This document shows positions 48,052-57,275 of a stretch of 64,000 nucleotides of DNA, one piece after another. The position numbers and the translations under genes are program-made. Position 1 is the stretch's first letter; every line of letters starts with the position of its first letter. The notes under the pieces were generated by a model that was given only the letters and a program-made list of their open reading frames with translations, searched no databases and was not told the DNA's origin. This DNA is from Streptomyces griseoviridis (GTDB lineage: Bacteria; Actinomycetota; Actinomycetes; Streptomycetales; Streptomycetaceae), in assembly GCF_005222485.1 (NCBI RefSeq), contig NZ_CP029078.1, positions 5,173,501-5,237,500 on the forward strand, written 5' to 3'.

Positions 48052-48511
48052 CGGCTCCCTCACCCCACCCCCGAACGCCACGGCCGACAGGCCCACCGGT
48101 GGCCGGCGCCAGACCGTGCCGGGGCCGGACCGTGCCAGCGCATGCGTCAGGTCCGGCTCACGGACGTCTCGTCGGGTCGCGCGCACGCGGACCCGAGGGG
48201 CGTACCCTCCCCGCTTCCGCCGTCTCCCCCTCCCGTATTCCGGCCCGTTCACCGGGTGTTGGGACGGGTGTCTTGTTGCCGGGTGGTCGACAACCAGGTT
48301 AAATCCGGCGAACAGCCGGGAAACATAGCGTCTTTGAGGTGCTCAGCCTCTTGTTGCGGTCATATCTACGCGCGTATCTTGAGCCGACTTTGAGCCTTCC
48401 TGTGCCGTCTGTTCCGCGCCGAGCGTGCCGGAACGGGCGGTGGAGCCCTACCCGATACCCGACAGCAGCACCTGCGGCACAAGCGGCCAACACGCAACGG
48501 AGAGAGCAACC
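48052..48511. other. Intergenic region before the exported nuclease
   Basis: About 460 bases without a convincing gene. Near the left end GACCGTGCC occurs twice, 15-16 bases apart (48112-48135). Further right the DNA becomes less GC-rich (TTAAAT, CATATCTACG near 48300-48370), which is where a promoter would be expected, and TTGAGCC occurs twice about 11 bases apart. One isolated GTTCACC lies at 48247-48253. No clear -35/-10 pair was found. Confidence 0.4.
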
Positions 48512-50956
48512 GTGTCCCCTTCCATACCTCCCGCCCTGCGCGGCAGACGCGCGCGGATCGTCGCCATCACCCTCCCCATCGGTATCGCCGGATCCCTCAT
48601 CGCGCTCCCCCTCACCGCGCAGGCGACCCCGTCGGCGGACGCGGTGATCGCCGAGGTCTACGGCGGCGGTGGCAACTCCGGTGCCACCTTCACCAACGAC
48701 TTCATCGAGCTGGGCAACTCGGGCACCGGCGCCTTCGACCTCTCCGGCTGGTCAGTCCAGTACCTGAGCGGCTCGCCGACCGCCACCACCAAGTGGTCGG
48801 TCACGCCGCTCGCGGGTGCGATCCCCGCCGGTGGCAGCTACCTCGTCGAGGAGGCGAAGGGCGCGGGCGGCGACACCCCGCTGCCCACCCCTGACGCCAC
48901 CGGCACCCTCGCCCTGTCGGCGAGCAGCGGCACCGTCGCGCTGGTCCACTCGACCACCGCGCTGACCTGCCTGACCGCCGACGACTGCGCGGCGGACACG
49001 GCCATCAAGGACCTGGTCGGCTTCGGCACCGCCGCCGTCCGGGAGACCACTCCGGCCACCGGCGCCGACAACACCCACTCGGTCACCAGGGACGCCGCGC
49101 TGCGGGACACGGACAACAACTCCGTCGACCTGAGCGGCGCCACGCCCACCCCCCGCAACAGCGCGGGCACGGGCGGCGAGGGCCCCGGCGGCGGGGAGCC
49201 GACCCCGACCCCGACGCCCACCGACACCACCCCCGGTGACGTGCGCATCCACGACATCCAGGGCGCCGGCCGCATCTCGCCGTACGTCGGCAAGAGCGTC
49301 ACCAACGTCCCCGGTGTCGTCACCGCCGTCCGCTCCACCGGCACCTCGCGCGGCTTCTGGATCCAGGACACCAAGCCGGACAAGAACGCCGCCACCAGCG
49401 AGGCCGTCTTCGTCTTCACGGGCTCCACCACCCCGCAGGTCAGGGTCGGCGACTCGGTCGTCGTCTCGGCCAAGGTCGTGCAGTACTACCCGGGCGGTCA
49501 GAGCTCGGGCGCCCAGTCGATCACCGAGCTGTCCGGCCCGACGACGGCCGTGCTCTCGTCCGGCAACAAGCTGCCGGCGGCCGAGGTCGTCAACGCCAAG
49601 ACGCTGCCGGACACTTACGCGCCGAAGGTGAAGGGGCTCAACATCGAGCCGCTCGCCCTCAAGCCCGACAAGTTCACGCTCGACTGGTTCGCCTCGCGTG
49701 AGGGCATGCTGCTCCAGATCGGCGAGAGCCGGGTCGTGGGCGCGTCCAACTCGTACGGCGAGACCTGGATCACCACCAAGCCCAAGCAGAACCCGACCCC
49801 GCGCGGCGGCACCGTCTACACCGGCTACGACGACCCGAACTCGGGCCGTCTCAAGCTGATCTCGCTGACCGGCGACTCGATCAGCGCCAACGTCGGAGAC
49901 ACCCTCACCGGCGACAGCACCGGCGTCCTGGACTACTCCAACTACGGCGGGTACACGCTCCAGACGACCACCCTCGGCAAGGTCACGTCCGGTGGCCTCA
50001 CGCCGCAGGTGGCGAAGAAGGGCGCGGACGACGAGCTGTCGGTCGCCACCTACAACGTCGAGAACCTCGCCCCGACCAACGCGCAGTCGAAGTTCGACCG
50101 CCTCGCCGACGGCATCGTCACCAACCTCGCCTCCCCTGACGTGGTCAGCCTGGAGGAGATCCAGGACAACAACGGCAGCAAGGACGACGGTACGGTCGCG
50201 GCCGACCAGACCCTCGCCAAGTTCATCGCCGCCATCAAGGCGAAGGGCGGCCCCGCGTACGAGTACCGCTCGATCGACCCGCAGGACAAGGCCGACGGCG
50301 GTGAGCCGGGCGGCAACATCCGCAACGTCTTCCTCTTCAACCCGAAGCGCGTGAGCTTCATCGACCGTCCCGGCGGCGACGCCACCACCGCGGTCAAGGT
50401 CGTCACCTCGGGTGACAAGAACCAGTACGTGTCGCTCTCCGCCTCCCCCGGCCGGATCGCCCCGGCCTCCGACGCCTGGAAGAGCAGCCGCAAGCCGCTC
50501 GTCGGCGAGTTCGACTTCCGTGGCCAGCGGATCTTCATCGTCGGCAACCACTTCAACTCCAAGGGCGGCGACCAGCCGGGACACGGCGTCTTCCAGCCGC
50601 CGACCCTCGGCTCGGAGACCCAGCGCCTGGCCCAGGCCAAGGAGGTCAACGGCTTCGTCTCCGACCTGATCTCCAAGGACAAGAAGGCCAAGGTCGTCGT
50701 TCTCGGTGACCTGAACGACTACCAGTTCTCCAAGCCGCTGGACAAGCTCACCAAGGGCGGCGTCCTCACCGACCTGGTCAACACCCTCCCGGTGAACCAG
50801 CGTTACAGCTACGTCTACGACGGCAACTCGCAGACGCTCGACCACATCCTCGTCAGCCCGGCGATCAAGAAGCCCGGCTACGAGATCGTGCACATCAACG
50901 CGGAGTTCGCCGACCAGGCGAGCGACCACGACCCGCAGGTCGTCCGCATCAAGTAG
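48512..50956 (+). CDS. Secreted nuclease: lamin-tail domain plus endonuclease/exonuclease/phosphatase domain
   Basis: 814 residues from the GTG at 48512 (GGAGAG six bases upstream). A signal peptide ends around LTAQA-TPSADA. Residues 36-150 form a lamin-tail-like domain (AEVYGGGGNSGATFTNDFIE, DLSGWSVQYLSG). A Pro/Thr linker leads to an OB-like region (about 240-500) and a C-terminal EEP nuclease domain from about 507: VATYNVENLAP, SLEEIQDNNG, VGNHFNSKGG, VLGDLNDY and SDHDPQVV, which provide metal and catalytic residues. This architecture is typical of large extracellular DNases of Streptomyces and of ExeM-like enzymes. It should degrade extracellular DNA for phosphate or nucleobases. Confidence 0.88.
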   Translation: MSPSIPPALRGRRARIVAITLPIGIAGSLIALPLTAQATPSADAVIAEVYGGGGNSGATFTNDFIELGNSGTGAFDLSGWSVQYLSGSPTATTKWSVTPLAGAIPAGGSYLVEEAKGAGGDTPLPTPDATGTLALSASSGTVALVHSTTALTCLTADDCAADTAIKDLVGFGTAAVRETTPATGADNTHSVTRDAALRDTDNNSVDLSGATPTPRNSAGTGGEGPGGGEPTPTPTPTDTTPGDVRIHDIQGAGRISPYVGKSVTNVPGVVTAVRSTGTSRGFWIQDTKPDKNAATSEAVFVFTGSTTPQVRVGDSVVVSAKVVQYYPGGQSSGAQSITELSGPTTAVLSSGNKLPAAEVVNAKTLPDTYAPKVKGLNIEPLALKPDKFTLDWFASREGMLLQIGESRVVGASNSYGETWITTKPKQNPTPRGGTVYTGYDDPNSGRLKLISLTGDSISANVGDTLTGDSTGVLDYSNYGGYTLQTTTLGKVTSGGLTPQVAKKGADDELSVATYNVENLAPTNAQSKFDRLADGIVTNLASPDVVSLEEIQDNNGSKDDGTVAADQTLAKFIAAIKAKGGPAYEYRSIDPQDKADGGEPGGNIRNVFLFNPKRVSFIDRPGGDATTAVKVVTSGDKNQYVSLSASPGRIAPASDAWKSSRKPLVGEFDFRGQRIFIVGNHFNSKGGDQPGHGVFQPPTLGSETQRLAQAKEVNGFVSDLISKDKKAKVVVLGDLNDYQFSKPLDKLTKGGVLTDLVNTLPVNQRYSYVYDGNSQTLDHILVSPAIKKPGYEIVHINAEFADQASDHDPQVVRIK

Positions 50957-51087
50957 CCCTGCCGGGGCGGTGGTTGTGAAGCCTCCGCCGGGCTGACGAG
51001 ACGTCAGTTCTGTGACGTGCACGCACTTTTGAGTGCGTGCACGCCACCCGCGGTTCCTGGTCCGGAAGAGGGTCGGGGAGGGCGAGG

Positions 51088-52047
51088 TCAGGCCAGCGCC
51101 GAGAGCCCGGGGCCGAAGACGATCAGCAGGGGCAGCAGCGGCACGAGCGCCGCCACCGTCGTCGTCAGGGCGCGGTGTCTGCGGCCCAGTCTCGGCGGCG
51201 GTTGCAGCAGGCGGTCGACCCGCTCGCCGAGCAGCCGGTGGCTGGAGGAGCAGGACAGCACCCCGCGGTGCATGTTCAGTTCGATCAGGGCGAGCGCGGT
51301 GGTCAGATGGCCGCACCGGCGGGACGCCGTGTCGTCGGCGGCCAGTTCCACCAGCCGGTGCGTCTGGTCGCGGAAGTGCGCGAACAGCGGAAGCCGGGGG
51401 AACCCGGCGGCCAGCGCGGTCGACAGATGCAGCAGCCAGTCGTGGTGGGCCCGCGCGTGGTTGCGCTCATGGGTGAGGACGGCGTCCAACTGGCGGTCGG
51501 TGAGCCGGCGCAGCGCGCCCGTCGTCACCACCAGCTGCGGCGGATGCCCCGGCAGCCACCAGGCGTCCGGGTACTCGTCCTCAAGTACCAGCAGCGGCCC
51601 GCGCGTCGAACCGTCCTGGCCGTCGAGGCCCGTGAGACCGGCGGGCAACTCAGGTGCCCGCGCGCGCAGTTGGGCGCGGGCCCGGCCGCGCCTGCGCCGC
51701 GCCTCGACAAGCTCGCGGCCCAGCATCGCCGTCGTCCAGGCGGCGCCGCACGCCAGCAGCGCGGTGAGGGCGGCGGCCCAGAGGGGCGCCGCCGAAAGGT
51801 CGTAGGCGGCGGTCACGGCCGCCGGCGCGGGCGCGAAGACCTGGTCGCGGACGGTGTGGAAGACGGCCGCCGCGCCCAGCACCAGCGCCGTCAGACAGCA
51901 CAGCAGGACGGTGGCCACCAGGCACTGCCACACCCACAGCGCGACCACCGGCTCCCGGTCGGGCCACCAGGACCGCACCAGGGCGCGCGGCACCGGCACG
52001 GCCGCCGTCAGCGCGACGGCGCTCAGCAGCAGCAGGCAGACGGTCAT
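51088..52047 (-). CDS. M56/M48-type membrane zinc peptidase
   Basis: 319 residues from the ATG at 52047, which has GGAG eight bases upstream; the frame is open further upstream without one. Membrane helices at about 1-20, 38-64, 87-108 and at the C-terminus frame a cytoplasmic metalloprotease domain with the zinc motif HERNH (193-197) and a downstream ELAADD (third ligand Glu). BlaR1/MecR1-like M56 peptidases usually pair with a BlaI-type repressor, but no such gene is adjacent here. The substrate is unknown. Confidence 0.82.
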   Translation of the reverse strand: MTVCLLLLSAVALTAAVPVPRALVRSWWPDREPVVALWVWQCLVATVLLCCLTALVLGAAAVFHTVRDQVFAPAPAAVTAAYDLSAAPLWAAALTALLACGAAWTTAMLGRELVEARRRRGRARAQLRARAPELPAGLTGLDGQDGSTRGPLLVLEDEYPDAWWLPGHPPQLVVTTGALRRLTDRQLDAVLTHERNHARAHHDWLLHLSTALAAGFPRLPLFAHFRDQTHRLVELAADDTASRRCGHLTTALALIELNMHRGVLSCSSSHRLLGERVDRLLQPPPRLGRRHRALTTTVAALVPLLPLLIVFGPGLSALA

Positions 52048-52205
52048 GCCACGGGCTCCGGATCCGGCTCGGAGGAACGGACGGTGGGGCGAGGCGCGCG
52101 GTGCGGGGCGACGGGCGCGCGGCCCGTCCGCCGCCAGTATGACGGCGCCGGGCCAGCGCGTCAGGACATGAACGGGACCCACCGCGCGAGGCGCGGACGC
52201 CGTCA

Positions 52206-52226
52206 CCCGCCGGACGCCCCGGCGGG
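52206..52226 (-). terminator. Hairpin after fumarylacetoacetase
   Basis: CCCGCCGG (52206-52213) and CCGGCGGG (52219-52226) form a perfect 8-bp stem with a five-base loop, about ten bases downstream of the leftward fumarylacetoacetase stop. It is the likely end of that transcript before the M56 gene. Confidence 0.55.
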
Positions 52227-52236
52227 GGCCCGGCCG

Positions 52237-53448
52237 TCACCCCGCCACGACGCGCCCGGTCACCTCTCCGAGGGACACCCGGGTCCCGGCCGGGCCCGGG
52301 GCCCACGCCGACAGCGTCACCACGTCGCCGTCCTCGAGGAACGCGCGCTTGCCGTCCGGGAGTTCGAGCGGATCGCGGCCGTTCCAGGTCAGTTCGAGGA
52401 GCGAGCCGCGCTGCTCGGGGGCCGGTCCGCTGACCGTGCCCGAGCCGTACAGGTCGCCGGTGCGCAGGGACGCGCCGTTGACCGTCATCTGGGCGAGCTG
52501 CTGCGCCGCCGTCCAGTACATGGTGGAGAACGGCGGCTCGGCGACGGTGTGTCCGTTGACGGCGACGGAGATCCGCAGGTCGTAGCCGCCCGGCTCGTCC
52601 TCGGAGTCGTCCAGGTAGGGCAGCGGCCGGTGGGTGCGCGGCGGGGGCGCGGTCCGGGCGTCCTCCAGGGCGTCGAGCGGGGTGATCCACGCCGAGACGG
52701 AGGTGGCGAAGGACTTGCCGAGGAACGGGCCGAGCGGCACGTACTCCCAGGCCTGGATGTCGCGCGCGGACCAGTCGTTGAGCAGGCAGAGCCCGAACAC
52801 GTGGTCGCGGAAGCCGCCGAGCGGCACCGGCGCGCCCATCCGGGTCGGCGTGCCGACGACGAAGCCGACCTCGGCCTCGATGTCGAGGCGCACGGAGGGC
52901 CCGAAGACCGGCGCCGGGTCCGTGGGCGCCTTGCGCTGGCCCGACGGGCGCACCACGTCGGTGCCGGAGACGACGACCGTGCCGGAGCGGCCGTGGTAAC
53001 CGATCGGCAGGTGCTTCCAGTTGGGGGTGAGGGAGTCCTCGGCGTCGGGGCGGAAGATCTGTCCGACGTTCCTCGCGTGGTGTTCGGAGGAGTAGAAGTC
53101 CACGTAGTCCGCGACCTCGAACGGCAGATGCAGCGTCACCGAGTCCAGCGGGTGGAAGTGGGCGGCGATCGTCTCCTGGTGGGAGGGGACCGTCACCCAC
53201 GCGGTCAGCGCGCGCCGCACGTCCGACCAGGCGGTGCGGCCCGCCGCGAGCAGCGGGTTCAGCGAAGGCCGCGCGAGCAGCGCGGCGTACGGCGATCCGA
53301 GCGCGCGGGCGGCCGCGCCCGCGTCCAGGACCTGGTCGCCGAGACGGACGCCGACGGTCCGCTCGGTCGATCCCGCGCGGGAGAAGACGCCGTAGGGGAG
53401 GTTGTGCGGGCCGAAGGGGTCGCCCTCGGATACGTCGAAGGGGGGCAT
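52237..53448 (-). CDS. fahA: Fumarylacetoacetase
   Basis: 403 residues from the ATG at 53448 (GAGG nine bases upstream; an ATG at 53472 is possible). Last enzyme of tyrosine/homogentisate breakdown, splitting fumarylacetoacetate to fumarate and acetoacetate. Family motifs are DFYSSEHHARNVG, PIGYHGRSGT, DIEAEVGFV (metal-binding Glu residues) and LLNDWSARDIQAWEY (metal-binding Asp). Length is normal. Other tyrosine-degradation genes are not in the window. It is divergent from the ATP-grasp gene. Confidence 0.93.
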   Translation of the reverse strand: MPPFDVSEGDPFGPHNLPYGVFSRAGSTERTVGVRLGDQVLDAGAAARALGSPYAALLARPSLNPLLAAGRTAWSDVRRALTAWVTVPSHQETIAAHFHPLDSVTLHLPFEVADYVDFYSSEHHARNVGQIFRPDAEDSLTPNWKHLPIGYHGRSGTVVVSGTDVVRPSGQRKAPTDPAPVFGPSVRLDIEAEVGFVVGTPTRMGAPVPLGGFRDHVFGLCLLNDWSARDIQAWEYVPLGPFLGKSFATSVSAWITPLDALEDARTAPPPRTHRPLPYLDDSEDEPGGYDLRISVAVNGHTVAEPPFSTMYWTAAQQLAQMTVNGASLRTGDLYGSGTVSGPAPEQRGSLLELTWNGRDPLELPDGKRAFLEDGDVVTLSAWAPGPAGTRVSLGEVTGRVVAG

Positions 53449-53565
53449 CGGGTACTGCCTCGCTCTCACCATGTGTCGGGTGCTGACAAGTGGCCTGGCC
53501 ACACGTTACGGGTGAGTCGGCGCTCCTGGGCAGTGTCTAAAGAGTTTGCAATGTCCGAATTGGCC

Positions 53566-53595
53566 TTGTCGGAAGTCGCAATTCCGGCTTAGCGT
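53566..53595 (+). promoter_or_regulatory. Candidate promoter of the ATP-grasp/oxidoreductase operon
   Basis: TTGTCG (53566-53571) and TAGCGT (53590-53595) are 18 bases apart and lie 46 bases before the ATP-grasp start, fitting the main sigma factor consensus in Streptomyces. The region is visibly more AT-rich than its flanks. Confidence 0.5.
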
Positions 53596-53641
53596 CCTTT
53601 GGGGACACGGACGGGGTGGGTCCGGTCCGTAGGGGGAGCGC

Positions 53642-54919
53642 GTGGGGGGACCCGTGGCCAGGAGCACCAGTGTGCCGTTCGAGGCGGACCGCGAGGTTCC
53701 GGGTCTGATCGTCAAGTTCGGCGGCTACCCGCTGCACCACGGCGGAGTGGGCGCCATCCGCAGTCTCGGCCGGCTCGGTGTGCCGATGTACGCGATCACC
53801 GAGGACCGCGGCACGCCCGCCGCCGCCTCCCGCTACCTGCGCAGGGCGTTCGTCTGGCCGACCTCGGGCGGCGAGGCGCCGGAGCGGCTGGTCGAGGGGC
53901 TGCTGCGGATCGGGCACCTGATCGGCAGGCCGACGGTGCTGGTGCCGACCGACGAGGAGGCCGCCGTCCTGATCGCCGAGCACCAGGACGCGCTCGCCGG
54001 ACCGTTCCTCCTCCCGCCCGTCGAGGCGGACCTGCCGCGCCGCCTGGCCAGCAAGCAGGGCCTGCACGAACTGTGCGAGGAACACGGCGTGCCGAGCCCG
54101 GCGACCGCCTTCCCGCGCGGTTACGACGACATCGCCGCGTTCGCCGAGAAGGCGCGGTTCCCGGTGGTCGCCAAGAACCGGGAGGCGTTCCTGCGCCGCA
54201 GCAGGCCCGCGGTCCGCGGCACCACCAGGATCGGCACCCGCGAGGGCCTGCTCGCCCTCGCCCGCGACTGGGGCGAGCGGCCCGGCGTGATCCTCCAGGA
54301 GTACCTGCCGCGCGAGGAGGCCGAGGACTGGATCGTGCACGCCTACTTCGACCGGGACTCCACCCCGCGCGCGATGTTCACCGGCGTGAAGGTCCGCTCC
54401 TGGCCGCCGCACGCCGGGATGACGGCCCACGCGTACGTCGTCGACAACCCGGAACTCGCCGACCTCGCCGCGCGTTTCATCAAGCGGATCGGCTTCACCG
54501 GGATCATCGACCTCGACCTGCGCTACGACCGGCGCGACGGCCTCTACAAGCTGCTCGACTTCAACCCGCGGATGGGCGCCCAGTTCCGGCTGTTCGAGAG
54601 CGGCTCCGGGGTGGACGTGGTGCGTGCCCTGCACCTCGACCTGACCGGGCGCCCCGTTCCCGAGGGTGAACAGCGGGCAGGGCACCGGTACATCGTGGAG
54701 AACATCGACCTGCCCGCGCTGCTCGCCTACCGGCGCAGCGGCTACACCACCCCGCACGCCCCGGCCCGCGCGAGCGGCACGGAACTGGCCTGGCTCGCGG
54801 GGGACGACCCGCTGCCGTTCCTCACCATGCTCGCGCGCTCGCTGCGGCCGGGCGCCGCGCACCTCTACGAGCTGTGGCGGACCAACCGCCGCGGCGGCAC
54901 GACCCGTTCGGGCGGTTAG
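53642..54919 (+). CDS. ATP-grasp ligase
   Basis: 425 residues from the GTG at 53642 (GGGGGAG just upstream; a GTG at 53654 is possible). ATP-grasp fold: N-terminal part begins LIVKFGGYPLHHGGVGAIRS, nucleotide-binding region has FPVVAKNREAFLRRS, and the C-terminal metal-binding signature is LLDFNPRMGAQFRLFESGSG. Such enzymes join a carboxylate to an amine or thiol through an acyl-phosphate; the substrate here is unknown. It is followed after 117 bases by an FAD oxidoreductase on the same strand. I place it with carboxylate-amine ligase-like proteins of actinomycetes. Confidence 0.8.
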   Translation: MGGPVARSTSVPFEADREVPGLIVKFGGYPLHHGGVGAIRSLGRLGVPMYAITEDRGTPAAASRYLRRAFVWPTSGGEAPERLVEGLLRIGHLIGRPTVLVPTDEEAAVLIAEHQDALAGPFLLPPVEADLPRRLASKQGLHELCEEHGVPSPATAFPRGYDDIAAFAEKARFPVVAKNREAFLRRSRPAVRGTTRIGTREGLLALARDWGERPGVILQEYLPREEAEDWIVHAYFDRDSTPRAMFTGVKVRSWPPHAGMTAHAYVVDNPELADLAARFIKRIGFTGIIDLDLRYDRRDGLYKLLDFNPRMGAQFRLFESGSGVDVVRALHLDLTGRPVPEGEQRAGHRYIVENIDLPALLAYRRSGYTTPHAPARASGTELAWLAGDDPLPFLTMLARSLRPGAAHLYELWRTNRRGGTTRSGG

Positions 54920-55036
54920 CGCGCGTCCGGCGATTCCCGTCGCACGGCGGACGGGACGGCCGGTCACCCCGTGGGGCGCGTCCGGCCGCCCGGACAGGGC
55001 GCGAAGTGACGAGAGAGACGTCCTGGGGAGGACTTC

Positions 55037-56239
55037 GTGATCACACCGGTAGCTGTCATCGGCGCCGGGCCGTTCGGCCTGTCGACCGCCGCCCATCTGC
55101 GAGCGCGCGGGATACCCGTGCGGGTCTTCGGCGAGCCGATGGTCGCCTGGCGCGACCACATGCCGGCCGGCATGCTCCTGAAGTCGACCCCGGCCGCCTC
55201 GAACCTCGACTGCCCGCTGCCCGGCCACACCCTCGCCGACTACTGCGCCGAGGCGGGCCTTTCGCCCCTGGTCACCGACGAGGACATCATCCCGGTGGAG
55301 ACGTTCACCGCCTACGGCGAGTGGTTCCAGCGACGGCAGGTGCCGGGGCTCGAACGGGTCAGGGTGGTCGCGGTGGACCGGCGCACCGACGGCGGCTTCG
55401 AACTGAAGCTGGACTCAGGCGAGTCGTTCACCGCCCGCGCGGTCGTCGTGGCGACCGGGCTCTCCGGTCTTGCGCAGCTGCCGCCCGAGCTGGCCGCGGC
55501 CGCGCCCGCCGGATGCGCGCCCGCGGGCCCGGTCTCGCACAGCTCCCAGCACCACGACCTCACCCGGTACGCGGGCCGGGAGCTGATCGTGGTCGGCGCG
55601 GGCCAGTCCGCGCTGGAGACGGCGGTGCTGGCCGCGGAGGCCGGCGCGCGGGTGCGGGTGGTGGCGCGCGGCCGGGGCCGGGTCGCCTTCGGGGCGCCGC
55701 CGTGGGAGCAGCCGAGGCTGCGCCCCGAGTCGCCGTTCGGCCGGGCCTGGTCGCTGTGGGCGCTCAGCTACCATCCGCAGCCCTACCGGTATCTGCCCGA
55801 GCGCACCCGCCACCATCTGGTGCGCAGGGTGCTCGGCCCGCTCGGCGCCTGGTGGCTGCGGGAGCGGTTCGAGGGCCGGGTGGCGGTCAGCGACGTCGAG
55901 CGGATCGTGGGCGCCGAGGCGGCGGGCGGCGGCGCGACGCTGACCGTGCGCACCCACGGCGGGGGCGTGGAGCGGCTCACCGCCGACCATGTGCTGGCCG
56001 CGACGGGCTACCGGGTGGACCTCGCCGCGATGGACTTCCTCGGCGAGGGGCTGCGCACCCGTCTCGCGGTCAGCAGGGGCGCCCCGCGGCTGGGCGCCGG
56101 GTACGTCTCCTCGGTGCCCGGCCTGTACTTCACGGGGCTGCCCGCGGCGTCGTCGTACGGTCCGGTGATGCGGTTCGTGTGCGGGACGGCGTTCGCCTCG
56201 CCGAGGCTGGCGCGGCACCTGGCGGCGGCCCACGGCTGA
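55037..56239 (+). CDS. FAD-dependent oxidoreductase / monooxygenase-like
   Basis: 400 residues, GTG start with GGGGAGGA upstream. Two Rossmann motifs: GAGPFG (9-14) for FAD and GAGQSALE near residue 188 for NAD(P)H, with ATG (AATGY) before the C-terminal part, an arrangement of flavin monooxygenases of the FMO/N-hydroxylase type. The middle has KSTPAASNLDCPLPGHTLAD and RYLPERTRHHLVRRVLGPLG. A partner reductase is not needed for this type. With the preceding ATP-grasp ligase it could form a small biosynthetic pair; the product is unknown. Confidence 0.8.
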   Translation: MITPVAVIGAGPFGLSTAAHLRARGIPVRVFGEPMVAWRDHMPAGMLLKSTPAASNLDCPLPGHTLADYCAEAGLSPLVTDEDIIPVETFTAYGEWFQRRQVPGLERVRVVAVDRRTDGGFELKLDSGESFTARAVVVATGLSGLAQLPPELAAAAPAGCAPAGPVSHSSQHHDLTRYAGRELIVVGAGQSALETAVLAAEAGARVRVVARGRGRVAFGAPPWEQPRLRPESPFGRAWSLWALSYHPQPYRYLPERTRHHLVRRVLGPLGAWWLRERFEGRVAVSDVERIVGAEAAGGGATLTVRTHGGGVERLTADHVLAATGYRVDLAAMDFLGEGLRTRLAVSRGAPRLGAGYVSSVPGLYFTGLPAASSYGPVMRFVCGTAFASPRLARHLAAAHG

Positions 56240-56457
56240 GCGGGCCGGGTGAGCGCCGGGGGAGCGGGCCCGGTGGGGGCGGCTCGGCCCGGCGCACGCG
56301 TCGGACGCCGAACCGCCCACCGCGAACCGCGTCCGCGGGGGCCGAAGGCGCTAAAGACACAGGGAAGTTGGCCTGATGCGGACGGGGCCGCGGTGAACCG
56401 CGTCGTCGTCCGGTTCGCCGCTGAGTCGGTGGGGCGTCCGGTCCGTATTCTCTGATC

Positions 56458-57264
56458 ATGGCCGCACCCCTCGCATACGCACTCATCGCCACCGACCTGG
56501 ACGGCACCCTCCTCAGAGGCGACGACACGCTGTCCGACCGGTCCCGCGCCGCGCTCGCCCGGGTGGCGGCCGCCGGCGCCCGGCATCTGGTCGTGACGGG
56601 CCGCCCGGCGCCCCGGGTGCGCCCGCTCCTCGACGACCTGCACAGCAGGGGGCTCGCGGTGTGCGGCCAGGGAGCGCAGGTGTACGACGCGGGCGCGGAC
56701 CGGCTGCTCTGGTCGGTCACCCTGGACCGGGAGCTGGCCGAGACCGCGCTCGGCAAGATCGAGGCGGAGGTCGGCCAGGTGTACGCGGCCGTCGACCAGG
56801 ACGGGGTGGACGGCCTGACCCTGATCGAGCCCGGCTACCGGATGCCGCACCCGACGCTGCCCGCGGTGCGGGTCGCGCGCCGTGCCGACCTGTGGTCCGC
56901 GCCGATCAGCAAGGTGCTGCTGCGCCATCCCGAGCTGTCCGACGACGAGTTGGCGGGGATCGCGCGGTCGGTGGTCGATTCCCTCGCCACGGTGACGATG
57001 TCGGGGCCCGGCACCGTCGAACTCCAGCCATCCGGCATCACGAAGGCGACCGGTCTTGCGCTGGCCGCCGACCACCTGGGTCTCGGCCCGGACGAGACGA
57101 TCGCCTTCGGGGACATGCCGAACGACATTCCGATGTTCGAGTGGGCCGCCCACGGGGTCGCCATGGCCAACGCCCATCCCGAACTGAAGCGGGTGGCCGA
57201 CGAGGTCACCTCGTCGAACGAGGACGACGGCATCGCCGTCGTCCTCGAACGAATCTTCGACTGA
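56458..57264 (+). CDS. HAD superfamily Cof-type phosphatase
   Basis: 268 residues. Motif I TDLDGTLL (nucleophile D13 and D15), motif II VVTGRPAPR, Lys in ISKVLL and motif III/IV GDMPNDIPMFEWAAHGVAMA near 218-237 define a class IIB (Cof-type) HAD hydrolase, which dephosphorylates sugar phosphates, FMN-like or similar small molecules. It converges with the transglycosylase gene 11 bases away. No promoter was clear. Confidence 0.9.
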   Translation: MAAPLAYALIATDLDGTLLRGDDTLSDRSRAALARVAAAGARHLVVTGRPAPRVRPLLDDLHSRGLAVCGQGAQVYDAGADRLLWSVTLDRELAETALGKIEAEVGQVYAAVDQDGVDGLTLIEPGYRMPHPTLPAVRVARRADLWSAPISKVLLRHPELSDDELAGIARSVVDSLATVTMSGPGTVELQPSGITKATGLALAADHLGLGPDETIAFGDMPNDIPMFEWAAHGVAMANAHPELKRVADEVTSSNEDDGIAVVLERIFD

Positions 57265-57275
57265 GTGCGGTCGGC

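Noticed and set aside
48247..48253. GTTCACC resembling a PhoP box upstream of the exported nuclease
   Set aside because: PHO boxes need at least two 11-base direct repeats; the next eleven bases (GTTGGGACGGG) do not match.
50957..51087. Hairpin after the exported nuclease
   Set aside because: Only a five-bp GGCGG/CCGCC stem could be built; too weak to call a terminator.
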